Part shown: positions 56,893 to 64,000 of the stretch, in pieces
How the letters are laid out: each line of letters starts with the position of its first letter
Numbering within the stretch: position 1 is the stretch's first letter
Assembly (NCBI RefSeq): GCF_001875725.1
Contig: NZ_MLCQ01000029.1
Coordinates: 1-64,000 of the forward strand
Source: Corynebacterium sp. NML140438
Lineage (GTDB): Bacteria > Actinomycetota > Actinomycetes > Mycobacteriales > Mycobacteriaceae
Direction of reading: 5' to 3'
DNA length: 64,000 nt
The notes under the pieces: model-generated
Told to the model about the DNA's origin: nothing
The model's input: the letters and a program-made list of their open reading frames with translations, nothing else
Database searches by the model: none
Made by a program: the position numbers and the translations under genes

Positions 56893-58599
56893 CTAGAGTT
56901 GCCACTCCTTGACCAGCAGGTCCACCAGCTCCTCTTGGCGGCGCTCAACGACCTCGGGAGTCCACACTGGTTCCGCCAGTACCTGGGTCGTCAAAGCGAA
57001 CACGGCCACGCCTTTACCCGAGGTGAAGTACTTGTCCTTCTTCACGTCGAAATCGAAGTTCTGCGCCCGTGAGTTCGCACGTCGATTCAACAGCAACAGG
57101 TTACCCAACTTATGTGTCCACGTCGCTGTTTCTTCCTCAGTGAAGTCACGCACCCACTGGCTGTCTTGAGCAGGGCTTTGCGGCAGAACGTGCTCAACGG
57201 TGATGATGCGGTGGTCATAGGATGCACCCGGGTCCTTCGCCAAGATGGAATCAAGCCGTAACAGCACGTAGCGACGCACACGAGTTGCGAGATAGATCTC
57301 CCCGTCAATGCGGTCTCGTGTCTCGGCTCGTTCGCTTTCGGTCAGTTCAAAAGCCGGGGCCTCGAGTCCGAAGCCATCAGCAAGCTGCTTGAGGAGTTCC
57401 ATGTATCGCAACTGGCGTGGGGTCGCGTAGACACGGCGAACCAACATGCTCGCAGCCAAGCGCTCCAACTTGGTAAAGAAATCGACAAGAAATTCTGGGT
57501 TTTCACCGTGCTCAGTCAGAGCCCACAATGCCGGAGGACGCCAGTCATCGTTGTCGAGCTGATCGAGTCGCTTGAGCCAGTGATTTACCTGCTCCCAGTG
57601 TGGGTCCTCGCCCTGAAAATCCTGTGCCAGTAACCGGATGTCGGCGCGAGCATATGGTTCGAGTACCTCCCGAATGAAGCCACTTCCATTGTCCGGCAGG
57701 TAAGTATTGAGAACCTGCTCTGGAAACTCTTGTAGGAGGCTCTTCACGCCACGGTTGCGAGCCTTGATTGCTCGGATATACAGGAAGAGATCGCCGAACT
57801 CGTCTCGACCAAGGCTTTCCTCCAAGTGCTCCCAGCGATCGGCATAGTGCTGCTTTTCATTCTCGTCGATCGCGCCAATCACCTGGGACTTAAAAATGTC
57901 CTGCGGAGAAAGCGGTAGACCCCGAGCATTCATCACCGAGAAGATCCGGTAGGCACTGTTCAAATCCGGCGTCGAGACCGTTACCAAGAAAGCCCGTCCA
58001 GCGATGAGCCGAAACAAGTCCTTCAACCGCTCTGCACTGAGCTGCACCAACTCGTCGTGAAGCGCCTTCGCGTTGTCTCGTAGACCCCGCTGAGAGTCAG
58101 TCTCGGGAATGCTGTCGCTGAGTTCAATGAGCTTCGCCGTGTTGCCCACGGTCTGCACGTAGTCGTAGAAGAACTGGTTGTCGCGCGGACGAAGCTTCAA
58201 ACGTGGCCGTGCGGGCTGGTTATCCCACTCCACCGCAGGCTTCTCGATCAAATTGTGAATGGAACGGCGCAGGTCATCGTTGGCGACGAGGTCTCGAAGC
58301 AACGACAGTAACAACGTCAATGTTGTGATGCGCTGCTGCCCGTCGATAACCTCGGATCGAGCTACGTTCGGAGACTTCACGAGAACAATCGACCCGAGAA
58401 AATACGGCTCATCGGTGTCCCGCTCCAGCGCACCGAGCAGATCCGATAGCAGCTGGAGCGATTCCTCAGCACCCCACGCATACGGACGCTGGTACTCCGG
58501 AATGACGAACTCGAAGTCGCCGCTGGTCAACAGCCTCCCGATGTTGATCTCCGCAGCCTCTAGCCTTCTAGTTTCTCCTGCCACCAAGTGTCCCTTCAT
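56893..58599 (-). CDS. GmrSD-type restriction protein (DUF262-DUF1524)
   Basis: A 568-residue protein. The DUF262 part has IPEYQRPYAWGAEESLQLLS (about 33), LGSIVLVKSPNVARSEVIDG and QQRITTLTLL (about 85), the ParB-like nucleotide site. The C-terminal DUF1524 part has ITVEHVLPQSPAQDSQW and HKLGNLLLLNRRANSRAQNF, an HNH-like nuclease. Proteins of this architecture cut modified phage DNA (type IV restriction). It appears intact. The truncated MmeI-like gene lies just upstream. Confidence 0.85.
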   Translation of the reverse strand: MKGHLVAGETRRLEAAEINIGRLLTSGDFEFVIPEYQRPYAWGAEESLQLLSDLLGALERDTDEPYFLGSIVLVKSPNVARSEVIDGQQRITTLTLLLSLLRDLVANDDLRRSIHNLIEKPAVEWDNQPARPRLKLRPRDNQFFYDYVQTVGNTAKLIELSDSIPETDSQRGLRDNAKALHDELVQLSAERLKDLFRLIAGRAFLVTVSTPDLNSAYRIFSVMNARGLPLSPQDIFKSQVIGAIDENEKQHYADRWEHLEESLGRDEFGDLFLYIRAIKARNRGVKSLLQEFPEQVLNTYLPDNGSGFIREVLEPYARADIRLLAQDFQGEDPHWEQVNHWLKRLDQLDNDDWRPPALWALTEHGENPEFLVDFFTKLERLAASMLVRRVYATPRQLRYMELLKQLADGFGLEAPAFELTESERAETRDRIDGEIYLATRVRRYVLLRLDSILAKDPGASYDHRIITVEHVLPQSPAQDSQWVRDFTEEETATWTHKLGNLLLLNRRANSRAQNFDFDVKKDKYFTSGKGVAVFALTTQVLAEPVWTPEVVERRQEELVDLLVKEWQL

Positions 58600-58649
58600 C
58601 GATTAAGTCTTGAACTTGAGTTTAACCACCGAGGCCTCATTTGAAGCAC

Positions 58650-59897
58650 TCACGCCGCCAGCGCGACTGTGCCGTTATTTTGTATCCAAGTCGGGTTGAA
58701 AGCTTCCATGCATACGTGTGTGGCGAGGCTGTCGCGGAACTCCTGGAGCTTTTTCACACTGGTTGACTTCGAGTTGATGAGGCGGTCAGCTTCTTCGCGA
58801 AGCTCGTCGAGAAACAGCGGGCCGAGGGTATTGAGAATGTTTTTCTCGGAGGTGTAGTGCTCGCCGTCGCCGCGACGTGCCTCCTTCGATTTCACAAGTT
58901 GGAAGAGGGAGCCGAAGATTGCCGGAGAGATGTTGGTCCACTGGAAACGGCAAGCAACCAAGATCGCGTCGCGCATCTCCGGGGTGAAGAACTGGGTGGG
59001 CATGATGGTCTCAAACAGCGTGCCGTTCACGTACGGGAACGCGGCCATCGAATCGGGAACACGTCGGCGACGCTCCTCCGGTGTATTGAGCACCTCGAAC
59101 AAACCGGCAAGCTGCATGCCGACGTTCTCGCTGTTGGTGTGCTCAAGAATGAAACGATAAAACAGGTCCTGCTCCCACAGCCCTGCATCATCGCCGAACA
59201 GGAGGAAGAGTAGGCGCGTGAGAAACATGGAGGTTTCTTGTACCGCGAGTTCTTCGTCGTGCATGTAGGTGGGGGCTGCGTCGCCTACTTCTTCGTCGAC
59301 GTCGTCGCCGACCATGGCGGTAAAGAGGTTCGCCATGATTTTTGATGCTGCGATCGAGGCTTCGGTTTGCTCAACGTGGGTGAGTTTGTCTTCGTAGCCT
59401 GCGAGGAATTTGAGTTCGTCGACGTGATCGGTGATTTCTTCGAGCGGGAACTCGATGTTGAACCTGGTTTCTGGGTCACCGAGGCGCATGAGTCGGATGC
59501 GGTAGAAGTCGGTGGCGATGATGTAGCGGGGTTGTTCGGCGTCGTTGACGGTGCCGCCAAGCAGGTAGTCGCGGGCTTGGTCGATTGCTACTTGCAGGTC
59601 GACGCCTGGCTTCTTGGCTTCGCCGATGACTACGCCCGGCCAGAAGAGGTCGATGTAGCCGCGTTGTCCGCTTGAGGCGCGCTTCGCGTCTTGCTCAAAC
59701 AGGTCCATGCGTGAGGCTGTGATGCCGAAGCATGCGAGGAGTTCTGCCCAGTACGATTGTGCGTATTTGCGCTCCAGTGCGCCTTCGTCGAGTGAGCGCC
59801 ACCCGTCGAGGCGTTCGTTCCAACGGTGTTTGAAGCCGTCGAGGTTACGGCGCATGGTGGCGCGGTCAAGGCGCGGAGCAGTTGTCACAGAACTCAT
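58650..59897 (-). pseudogene. MmeI-like restriction-modification protein lacking the methyltransferase
   Basis: A 415-residue frame. The N-terminal part is a PD-(D/E)XK nuclease (GYIDLFWPGVVIGEAKKPGV with the D-EAK pair near 85). A helical connector follows (QETSMFLTRLLFLLFGDDAG, QWTNISPAIFGSLFQLVKSK, YTSEKNILNTLGPLFLDELR), as in class II-L enzymes such as MmeI. The frame reaches EFRDSLATHV, where the methyltransferase motif DPACGCGNF should follow, but instead ends CMEAFNPTWIQNNGTVALAA. The methyltransferase and target-recognition parts (about 500 residues) are therefore deleted in frame or replaced. Confidence 0.75.
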
Positions 59898-60141
59898 ACA
59901 GGTAGCTTAACGGAGGCGCTCGACATGCGAGCGGGCGATCGTCGATAAGCGTAGGGCCTCAGCCCAAGCGAACTTCTGCTTTGGGGCTCAACGCGCTTCA
60001 ACGCCGGCGTTTCAAATGCCCTTTAGCAATTGGCATTCCAACTGGTCTGTCAAAGCCGATTTCATGACCATGGCTCTAGCTTTTGGGTCCACGTCAGGTC
60101 ATAATTTGAAGCATCATTTTCCCTATAAAAAGAGGAGAACC

Positions 60142-60789
60142 ATGCCGCTACAGCAAACAGCCATCGTGATCCCTGAGGCGATTGCACAAGGATTGAAAAC
60201 AGGTGAACTCATTCGCAACGGTAGTGTAGTCCGCAACAGTGCCGGCCAAATCGTTAAACATTTGGCAGAAGTGACGATTGAGCCTAACACCGCCGAGAAA
60301 GCAGTAAACACTGTGCGACTCGTAGCTGGACGTGGAATTGAACTGACCCGGAAATACCCAATAGTTGCTGGCGCGATTGGTCTTACGGCTCTCGTTGCAG
60401 GTGGAACGATGGCCACGCTATCTGTCAGAAGCAAGAAGGCCAAGATTCAAGAACGCGTAAAAATAGAGGACCGATTTGCAGCAGCGGCCACCGCCTGGTT
60501 TGATGCCGCCGCTGCAGGAGCGGTGACCTCCGACACGGTCTCAGAACTTGAGGAGGCGTGGGAAGAATACAACGATTCGAATAAGGAGTGGCATGCTCAG
60601 CCCAACAATCTAGCGATAAGCCTTATGCAATCGGTTCAAACCTGGAACTCACAGAACGGGCTGAGCACCAACTTGCCTGCCACACCCCACGACTCAACTG
60701 ACGATACCGTCGTGAATCTCAGCGAGTATCTGGCAGCCCAGCGAAAGTTTCTAGGCGAGGCCGAGGGTCGCGGCGTCGCTAGTGCTTGA
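60142..60789 (+). CDS. Unknown single-span membrane protein
   Basis: A 215-residue protein starting behind AGAGGAGAACC. It has one hydrophobic segment near residues 73-90 (YPIVAGAIGLTALVAGGTMA), a basic stretch RSKKAKIQERVKIEDR and a helical, acidic C-terminal domain (SDTVSELEEAWEEYNDSNKE). It lies alone between the restriction genes and a leftward set of unknown genes. No family recognised; its position in a defence-like island is noted without assigning a role. Confidence 0.7.
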   Translation: MPLQQTAIVIPEAIAQGLKTGELIRNGSVVRNSAGQIVKHLAEVTIEPNTAEKAVNTVRLVAGRGIELTRKYPIVAGAIGLTALVAGGTMATLSVRSKKAKIQERVKIEDRFAAAATAWFDAAAAGAVTSDTVSELEEAWEEYNDSNKEWHAQPNNLAISLMQSVQTWNSQNGLSTNLPATPHDSTDDTVVNLSEYLAAQRKFLGEAEGRGVASA

Positions 60790-60953
60790 GCTACGCCAAT
60801 GTACTCGTGAACGACCCCATCGGCCGCCAAGCTGGGCAGCCGGTGGTGTGCCCAAAGCGGGAGTGGCCAGCCGACTCGGTATCGGGCAAAGGACCTTTTT
60901 TAAATTCCTTGCGGGAGGCGCCGAGTAAACGTCCTCTTTCCTCGTGGTCGCTC

Positions 60954-61247
60954 CTATTCCCGCTCTTCGCTGTTGTAGCGCTCAATGAGGCGCCCAAGGA
61001 AACTGATGATGACTGCGGTAGTTAAATACCCACTGACCACAATGCTAAACCAGCCATCGCCCATCCCACTGCGAAATATGTTGTACATCAGAAAAACGGG
61101 TACTGGTAAAATCATCGCAACTAAGAAGCGGTATGCAGAAAGCACGTTTCGCTCAGTGAATAAGTGGACTAGGAATCCAACTACCAAGATGCAAAAGCAC
61201 ACGAATAGCGCGGTTAATGCACCTGAACCTAAAATCGCAAAGACCAT
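60954..61247 (-). CDS. Small polytopic membrane protein
   Basis: A 97-residue, very hydrophobic protein with three predicted membrane segments (ALTALFVCFCILVVGFLVHL, FLVAMILPVPVFLMYNIFRS, IVVSGYLTTAVIISFLGRLI) and a charged end RYNSEERE. It follows the 61291 gene in the same direction after 43 bases. Function unknown. Confidence 0.65.
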   Translation of the reverse strand: MVFAILGSGALTALFVCFCILVVGFLVHLFTERNVLSAYRFLVAMILPVPVFLMYNIFRSGMGDGWFSIVVSGYLTTAVIISFLGRLIERYNSEERE

Positions 61248-61290
61248 GTTTCTCTCCTAATTCTTCTTTTGGGGTAATTGGTGCGAGGCT

Positions 61291-61788
61291 CTAGGTCCTA
61301 GCTTCCTCTGAACGAGACCTTTCTTCCGCAAGTCGTCGTTCGACTTTCACATTGGACGTATAAAGAGCTTCCGTAAAAGCGAGATCCCCGCCTTCCACAA
61401 TCTCTCGTGCGGACTCGGCGACGATGAGCATCGAGCTGTTCTTCGTCCGGACCCCGAGGCCAAACGAAAAGTAGAGGGCTGGCTTGTCCACAGGCATGGG
61501 AACGAAATCCCAAACACCATCAACCTGGTCGATATACCAGCACCCCAACAGGTAAGCAATTGCTTTCTGACGCTCCTCTTCGCCGAGGTCCGAATCGCGA
61601 ATCCGCTCCACTGAGCTCCGCGGGAAAGCGACTCCCCGGAGATTGGTGACATCCATATCTGCCAAGACCAGAGGAGGCTGCAGAGTCTGGTATTCGACAA
61701 GCAGGGCGCGCGACTCTTTGTCAATCTTCTTCAGGCGCGGCGCGTAAGAATCAGCGAGGAAATAGCTGGAGTGTACGTCGGTGCTCAT
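61291..61788 (-). CDS. Hypothetical protein
   Basis: A 165-residue soluble protein: SSYFLADSYAPRLKKIDKES, AIAYLLGCWYIDQVDGVWDF and LYFSFGLGVRTKNSSMLIVA, ending with a charged helical tail RLAEERSRSEEART. It is possibly co-transcribed with the small membrane protein. No known motif. Confidence 0.6.
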   Translation of the reverse strand: MSTDVHSSYFLADSYAPRLKKIDKESRALLVEYQTLQPPLVLADMDVTNLRGVAFPRSSVERIRDSDLGEEERQKAIAYLLGCWYIDQVDGVWDFVPMPVDKPALYFSFGLGVRTKNSSMLIVAESAREIVEGGDLAFTEALYTSNVKVERRLAEERSRSEEART

Positions 61789-61831
61789 GAGGCTGCATCC
61801 TCCTAGGTTTCATGCCGGTGCTGGTGCCACT

Positions 61832-62278
61832 TTAATCCCGCACCCATATTCGATTCGACCCATAAGCAAAATCCAGCAAATCGCTCCAGGTAGCAGGAAC
61901 GAAATGTTTCGTATCAGCTCTCATCCAAGTGATGCGATCCGGATCCTCAAAACTGAGTGTTTGAAGAAACGAATCGCCAGCAATTTCGTACGCCCACAAA
62001 TCATGGACATTCTCATACTCGACCGAATCTTGTTGAAACGTTCCCTCGGGCTGAAAGAGGGTTTCAAACCCCACGAAGGTGGTCCCAGTCGACGTTTCCA
62101 CTTCCAAAATGAGATATAAAAACGTATCAATCCAAGCGGCAGCCCCATGAAACTTCGGCAAATCCACGGCACCCTCAACCCTAGAATCGCTTTCGCTCAA
62201 CGCATCCCTATTGAGGATGTCCGCCAAATAGTTTGCAGCGGCCTTTAAATCGAATTGATGCTCTGCGGCTGTTGCCAT
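61832..62278 (-). CDS. Hypothetical protein
   Basis: A 148-residue acidic protein from the ATG at 62278. It contains HQFDLKAAANYLADILNRDA, AWIDTFLYLILEVETSTGTT and WSDLLDFAYGSNRIWVRD. It lies 43 bases upstream of the 61291 gene, in the same direction. An immunity-protein-like role would fit its size and acidity, but no toxin partner is seen. Confidence 0.6.
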   Translation of the reverse strand: MATAAEHQFDLKAAANYLADILNRDALSESDSRVEGAVDLPKFHGAAAWIDTFLYLILEVETSTGTTFVGFETLFQPEGTFQQDSVEYENVHDLWAYEIAGDSFLQTLSFEDPDRITWMRADTKHFVPATWSDLLDFAYGSNRIWVRD

Positions 62279-62513
62279 TTCCGTAAATCCAAAGTGGGAA
62301 CTTCTGCAGCGTATACGCCCGCGCGTCACCAGATGCTAACACGTGCCTTATCGAATACGCGCCACCCAGCATGCGCCCAGCACGGTGGTCGAACTGCATC
62401 GCACTCCTTAAACACCTCGACACGAGCAAAGCCTTGCAGATCAATCACGCTACAGCGCCTTTTGACCACAAGCCCGAATCGGAACGACCAGTGAAATATC
62501 GCTGCCAACCGAT

Positions 62514-62530
62514 ATGTACAAGATGTACAT
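62514..62530. promoter_or_regulatory. Palindromic operator candidate of the antitoxin gene
   Basis: ATGTACAAGATGTACAT contains two TGTACA palindromes separated by AGA and is symmetric overall. It ends seven bases before the favoured antitoxin start, where an autoregulating antitoxin would bind. Confidence 0.5.
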
Positions 62531-62537
62531 TTACGAT

Positions 62538-62792
62538 ATGGAAATAAAATCAGTGGCATCCAGCGAGTTCCGCAATTCGCAGAGCCAGCTATTAGAGGAA
62601 GCGCAGCGCACACCTGTCGTTATCACCAGCCGGGGCAGCCGCGCTCGCGCAGTTGTCGTCTCTCCTACATTCTTTGCCCGCGCTGTCGAAGCTCTCGAGG
62701 ACCTGGAAGACATCCGCGCCGCCGAAATTGCTCGGCAAGAGAGCGAGGAAATCTCGTTTGAGGACCTCAAAAAGGAACTCGGCTTCGCGTAA
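62538..62792 (+). CDS. Phd/YefM-type antitoxin
   Basis: An 84-residue protein from the ATG at 62538 (an earlier ATG at 62514 lies in the operator palindrome). The N-terminal MEIKSVASSEFRNSQSQLLE and TPVVITSRGSRARAVVVSPT have the Phd/YefM fold pattern; the C-terminus EISFEDLKKELGFA would wrap the toxin. It precedes a toxin remnant by nine bases. Confidence 0.8.
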   Translation: MEIKSVASSEFRNSQSQLLEEAQRTPVVITSRGSRARAVVVSPTFFARAVEALEDLEDIRAAEIARQESEEISFEDLKKELGFA

Positions 62793-62801
62793 AGCTCGGT
62801 T

Positions 62802-62942
62802 ATGTCAAACGCCACTTATCGCATCACCTTCAAATCTTCTGCTGCGAAGGAACTACGCAAACTCGATAAGCAAACCCAGAAGCGTATGCGCGTCAAGCAT
62901 CACCGCGTTGTATACGAGATCGCAGACGCTCAATGCTCAGCC
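62802..62942 (+). pseudogene. RelE/ParE toxin with internal deletion
   Basis: The frame opens MSNATYRITFKSSAAKELRK LDKQTQKRM, as in RelE toxins, but then jumps to RVKHHRVVYEIADA, which normally lies about 45 residues later (RVGDYRVVYEI pattern). After that the frame runs into the uvrA end on the opposite strand. The middle of the toxin (linker and catalytic face) is missing, so the product would be inactive. Confidence 0.75.
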
Positions 62943-64000
62943 TCAGTGCAACCCAGCCCGTTCGGCCAGCACCTGCGCTGTCACCGAACGTGAATCCGGG
63001 TCCACGCCCTGCTGGGCGACTTTCGCCGGCGTCCCGGTGGCCAAGATCTGGCCGCCCTCGTCTCCGGCGCCGGGGCCGACGTCGATAATGTGGTCGGCTT
63101 GCGCGACCACCCGCAGGTCGTGCTCGACGACGACCACCGTGGCGCCGTCGTCGACAAGGCGACGCAGCTGGGCGAGCAACAGATCAACATCCGCCGGGTG
63201 TAGGCCCGTCGTCGGCTCGTCAAGGAGGTACAGGCTGTGCTTGCGGCTGGAGCCGCGCTGCATCTCGGAGGCCAGCTTGATGCGCTGCGCCTCCCCACCC
63301 GAAAGTTCCGGGGAGCCCTCCCCCAGCCGCAGGTAACCCAGGCCGAGCGCGTGCAGGAATTCGACAGAGCGCAGAATCTTCGGCTCTTCGGCGAATACCT
63401 CCAGCGCCTCGTCCACGGTGAGCGCCAAAATGTCGGCGATGCTACGGCCGTTCCACTGCACCTCAAGGATCTCCGGCTTGTAGCGCTTGCCGTGGCAGGC
63501 CGGGCAGGTCGTGTACGTGCCGGGTAGGAACACCAGCTCGACCTCGATGCTGCCCGCACCGTCGCACTCCGGGCAGCGGCCCTTTGTCGTGTTATAGGAA
63601 AAGTCCGACACCGACATGCCTCGCCGCTTGGCCTCGGGGGTCGCGGCGAAGAGCTTGCGGACATGATCGAACAGCCCCGTGTAGGTGGCCACGGTGGAAC
63701 GCACCGTGCGCCCAATCGGCTTCTGGGTGATGTGCACCAACCTGCGGATCTTATCGACGCCCTCTACGCTGTCCACCCTGAAATCCCCAGAGGAATCTGA
63801 ACCTGCCGTGAGCTCAGCATCCGCATCCCCGTCCGACGCTTCCTCGGCGCCGACCACCTGCTTGGCAGAGCGGGATACCACGTCCGCCAACACCCCGATG
63901 ACCAGGGTGGACTTGCCGGAACCGGATACGCCCGTGACTGCAGTAAGTGCTCCTAGCGGGAAGTCCACGTCGGCGCCGTCGAAGGCGCGTGCGTGCACGC
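62943..64000 (-). CDS. UvrA-type excinuclease ATPase, 3' part (gene continues beyond the window)
   Basis: About 352 residues of the C-terminal half. Visible are the second P-loop [20 protein letters not shown], then ITQKPIGRTVRSTVATYTGL, the zinc-finger pair CPECDGAGSIEVEL and CPACHGKRY, the signature ELSGGEAQRIKLASEMQ and Walker B LYLLDEPTTGLHPADVDLLL. UvrA binds damaged DNA in nucleotide excision repair, or in paralogs contributes to drug tolerance. An acidic insertion (AEEASDGDADAELTAGSDSS) follows the P-loop, unlike canonical UvrA, suggesting a UvrA2-like paralog. The start is outside the window. Confidence 0.88.
   Translation of the reverse strand, partial: VHARAFDGADVDFPLGALTAVTGVSGSGKSTLVIGVLADVVSRSAKQVVGAEEASDGDADAELTAGSDSSGDFRVDSVEGVDKIRRLVHITQKPIGRTVRSTVATYTGLFDHVRKLFAATPEAKRRGMSVSDFSYNTTKGRCPECDGAGSIEVELVFLPGTYTTCPACHGKRYKPEILEVQWNGRSIADILALTVDEALEVFAEEPKILRSVEFLHALGLGYLRLGEGSPELSGGEAQRIKLASEMQRGSSRKHSLYLLDEPTTGLHPADVDLLLAQLRRLVDDGATVVVVEHDLRVVAQADHIIDVGPGAGDEGGQILATGTPAKVAQQGVDPDSRSVTAQVLAERAGLH

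Overview
The window looks like chromosomal DNA of a Corynebacterium (Actinomycetota). The evidence is the block ftsE-ftsX-smpB next to prfB, hisN and ssrA, a tmRNA whose tag ends QRDYALAA, DtxR-type iron boxes, an argCJBD cluster and a nickel/urease locus, all in moderately high-GC coding style. The species cannot be fixed from the sequence alone.

Layout. (1) 0.45-4.2 kb: a siderophore ABC importer (two permeases, ATPase, binding lipoprotein) behind a DtxR-like box. (2) 4.4-15.8 kb: an accessory block lying against the 3' end of ssrA. It holds a two-gene hypothetical unit, two tiny overlapping membrane genes, and a phage-type replication/regulation module read leftward (sigma-like protein, DUF2800, DUF2815, family A DNA polymerase, antirepressor, DUF4406). 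A rightward operon follows, with two proteins that share an unusual motif, an HTH protein and a truncated P-loop ATPase, then a transposase remnant. No integrase or virion gene is visible, and the polymerase is doubly broken, so the block looks like a decaying element. (3) 15.9-24.6 kb: core genes (ssrA, SDR, smpB, ftsX, ftsE, prfB, two inositol-phosphatase-like genes including hisN, a secreted trypsin-like protease, a DUF418 membrane protein and a frameshifted acetyltransferase). (4) 24.6-34.2 kb: an ABC metal importer, an ArsR-type regulator with a His-rich tail, the full urease operon ureABCEFGD, and a DMT permease ending in five histidines. Together these read as a nickel-supply and urea-hydrolysis unit. 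(5) 34.7-42.8 kb: a cation-efflux protein, a lipoprotein, a DASS carboxylate transporter followed by a histidine kinase/receiver pair, and another FecCD-type importer. (6) 42.9-49.9 kb: argCJBD, gdhA and an unknown gene. (7) 50.3-56.9 kb: a gene graveyard of GC-rich, frameshifted or internally deleted genes. Several are iron-related (methyltransferase-cupin behind a near-perfect DtxR box, an efeU/efeB deletion fusion, a FecCD permease fragment), and transposase remnants lie among them. (8) 56.9-62.9 kb: a defence-like island with an intact GmrSD-type protein, a truncated MmeI-like nuclease, four unknown genes and a Phd/RelE-type pair whose toxin is broken. (9) The 3' part of a uvrA-type gene runs off the right edge.

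The most novel signal is a pair of matching leaders on the minus strand (7011-7099 and 11941-12033). They share an ungapped block of about 41 bases, followed by a hairpin with a 28-base loop in both copies, a compensatory base-pair change, and a Shine-Dalgarno sequence that can pair with a CCTCC just 5' of the stem. This suggests coordinated transcriptional and translational control of two element genes. The second most novel signal is the operon at 12970-14936, where the C-terminus of one protein and the N-terminus of the next carry the same GANSxQIGSxGTxN motif ahead of a truncated ATPase.
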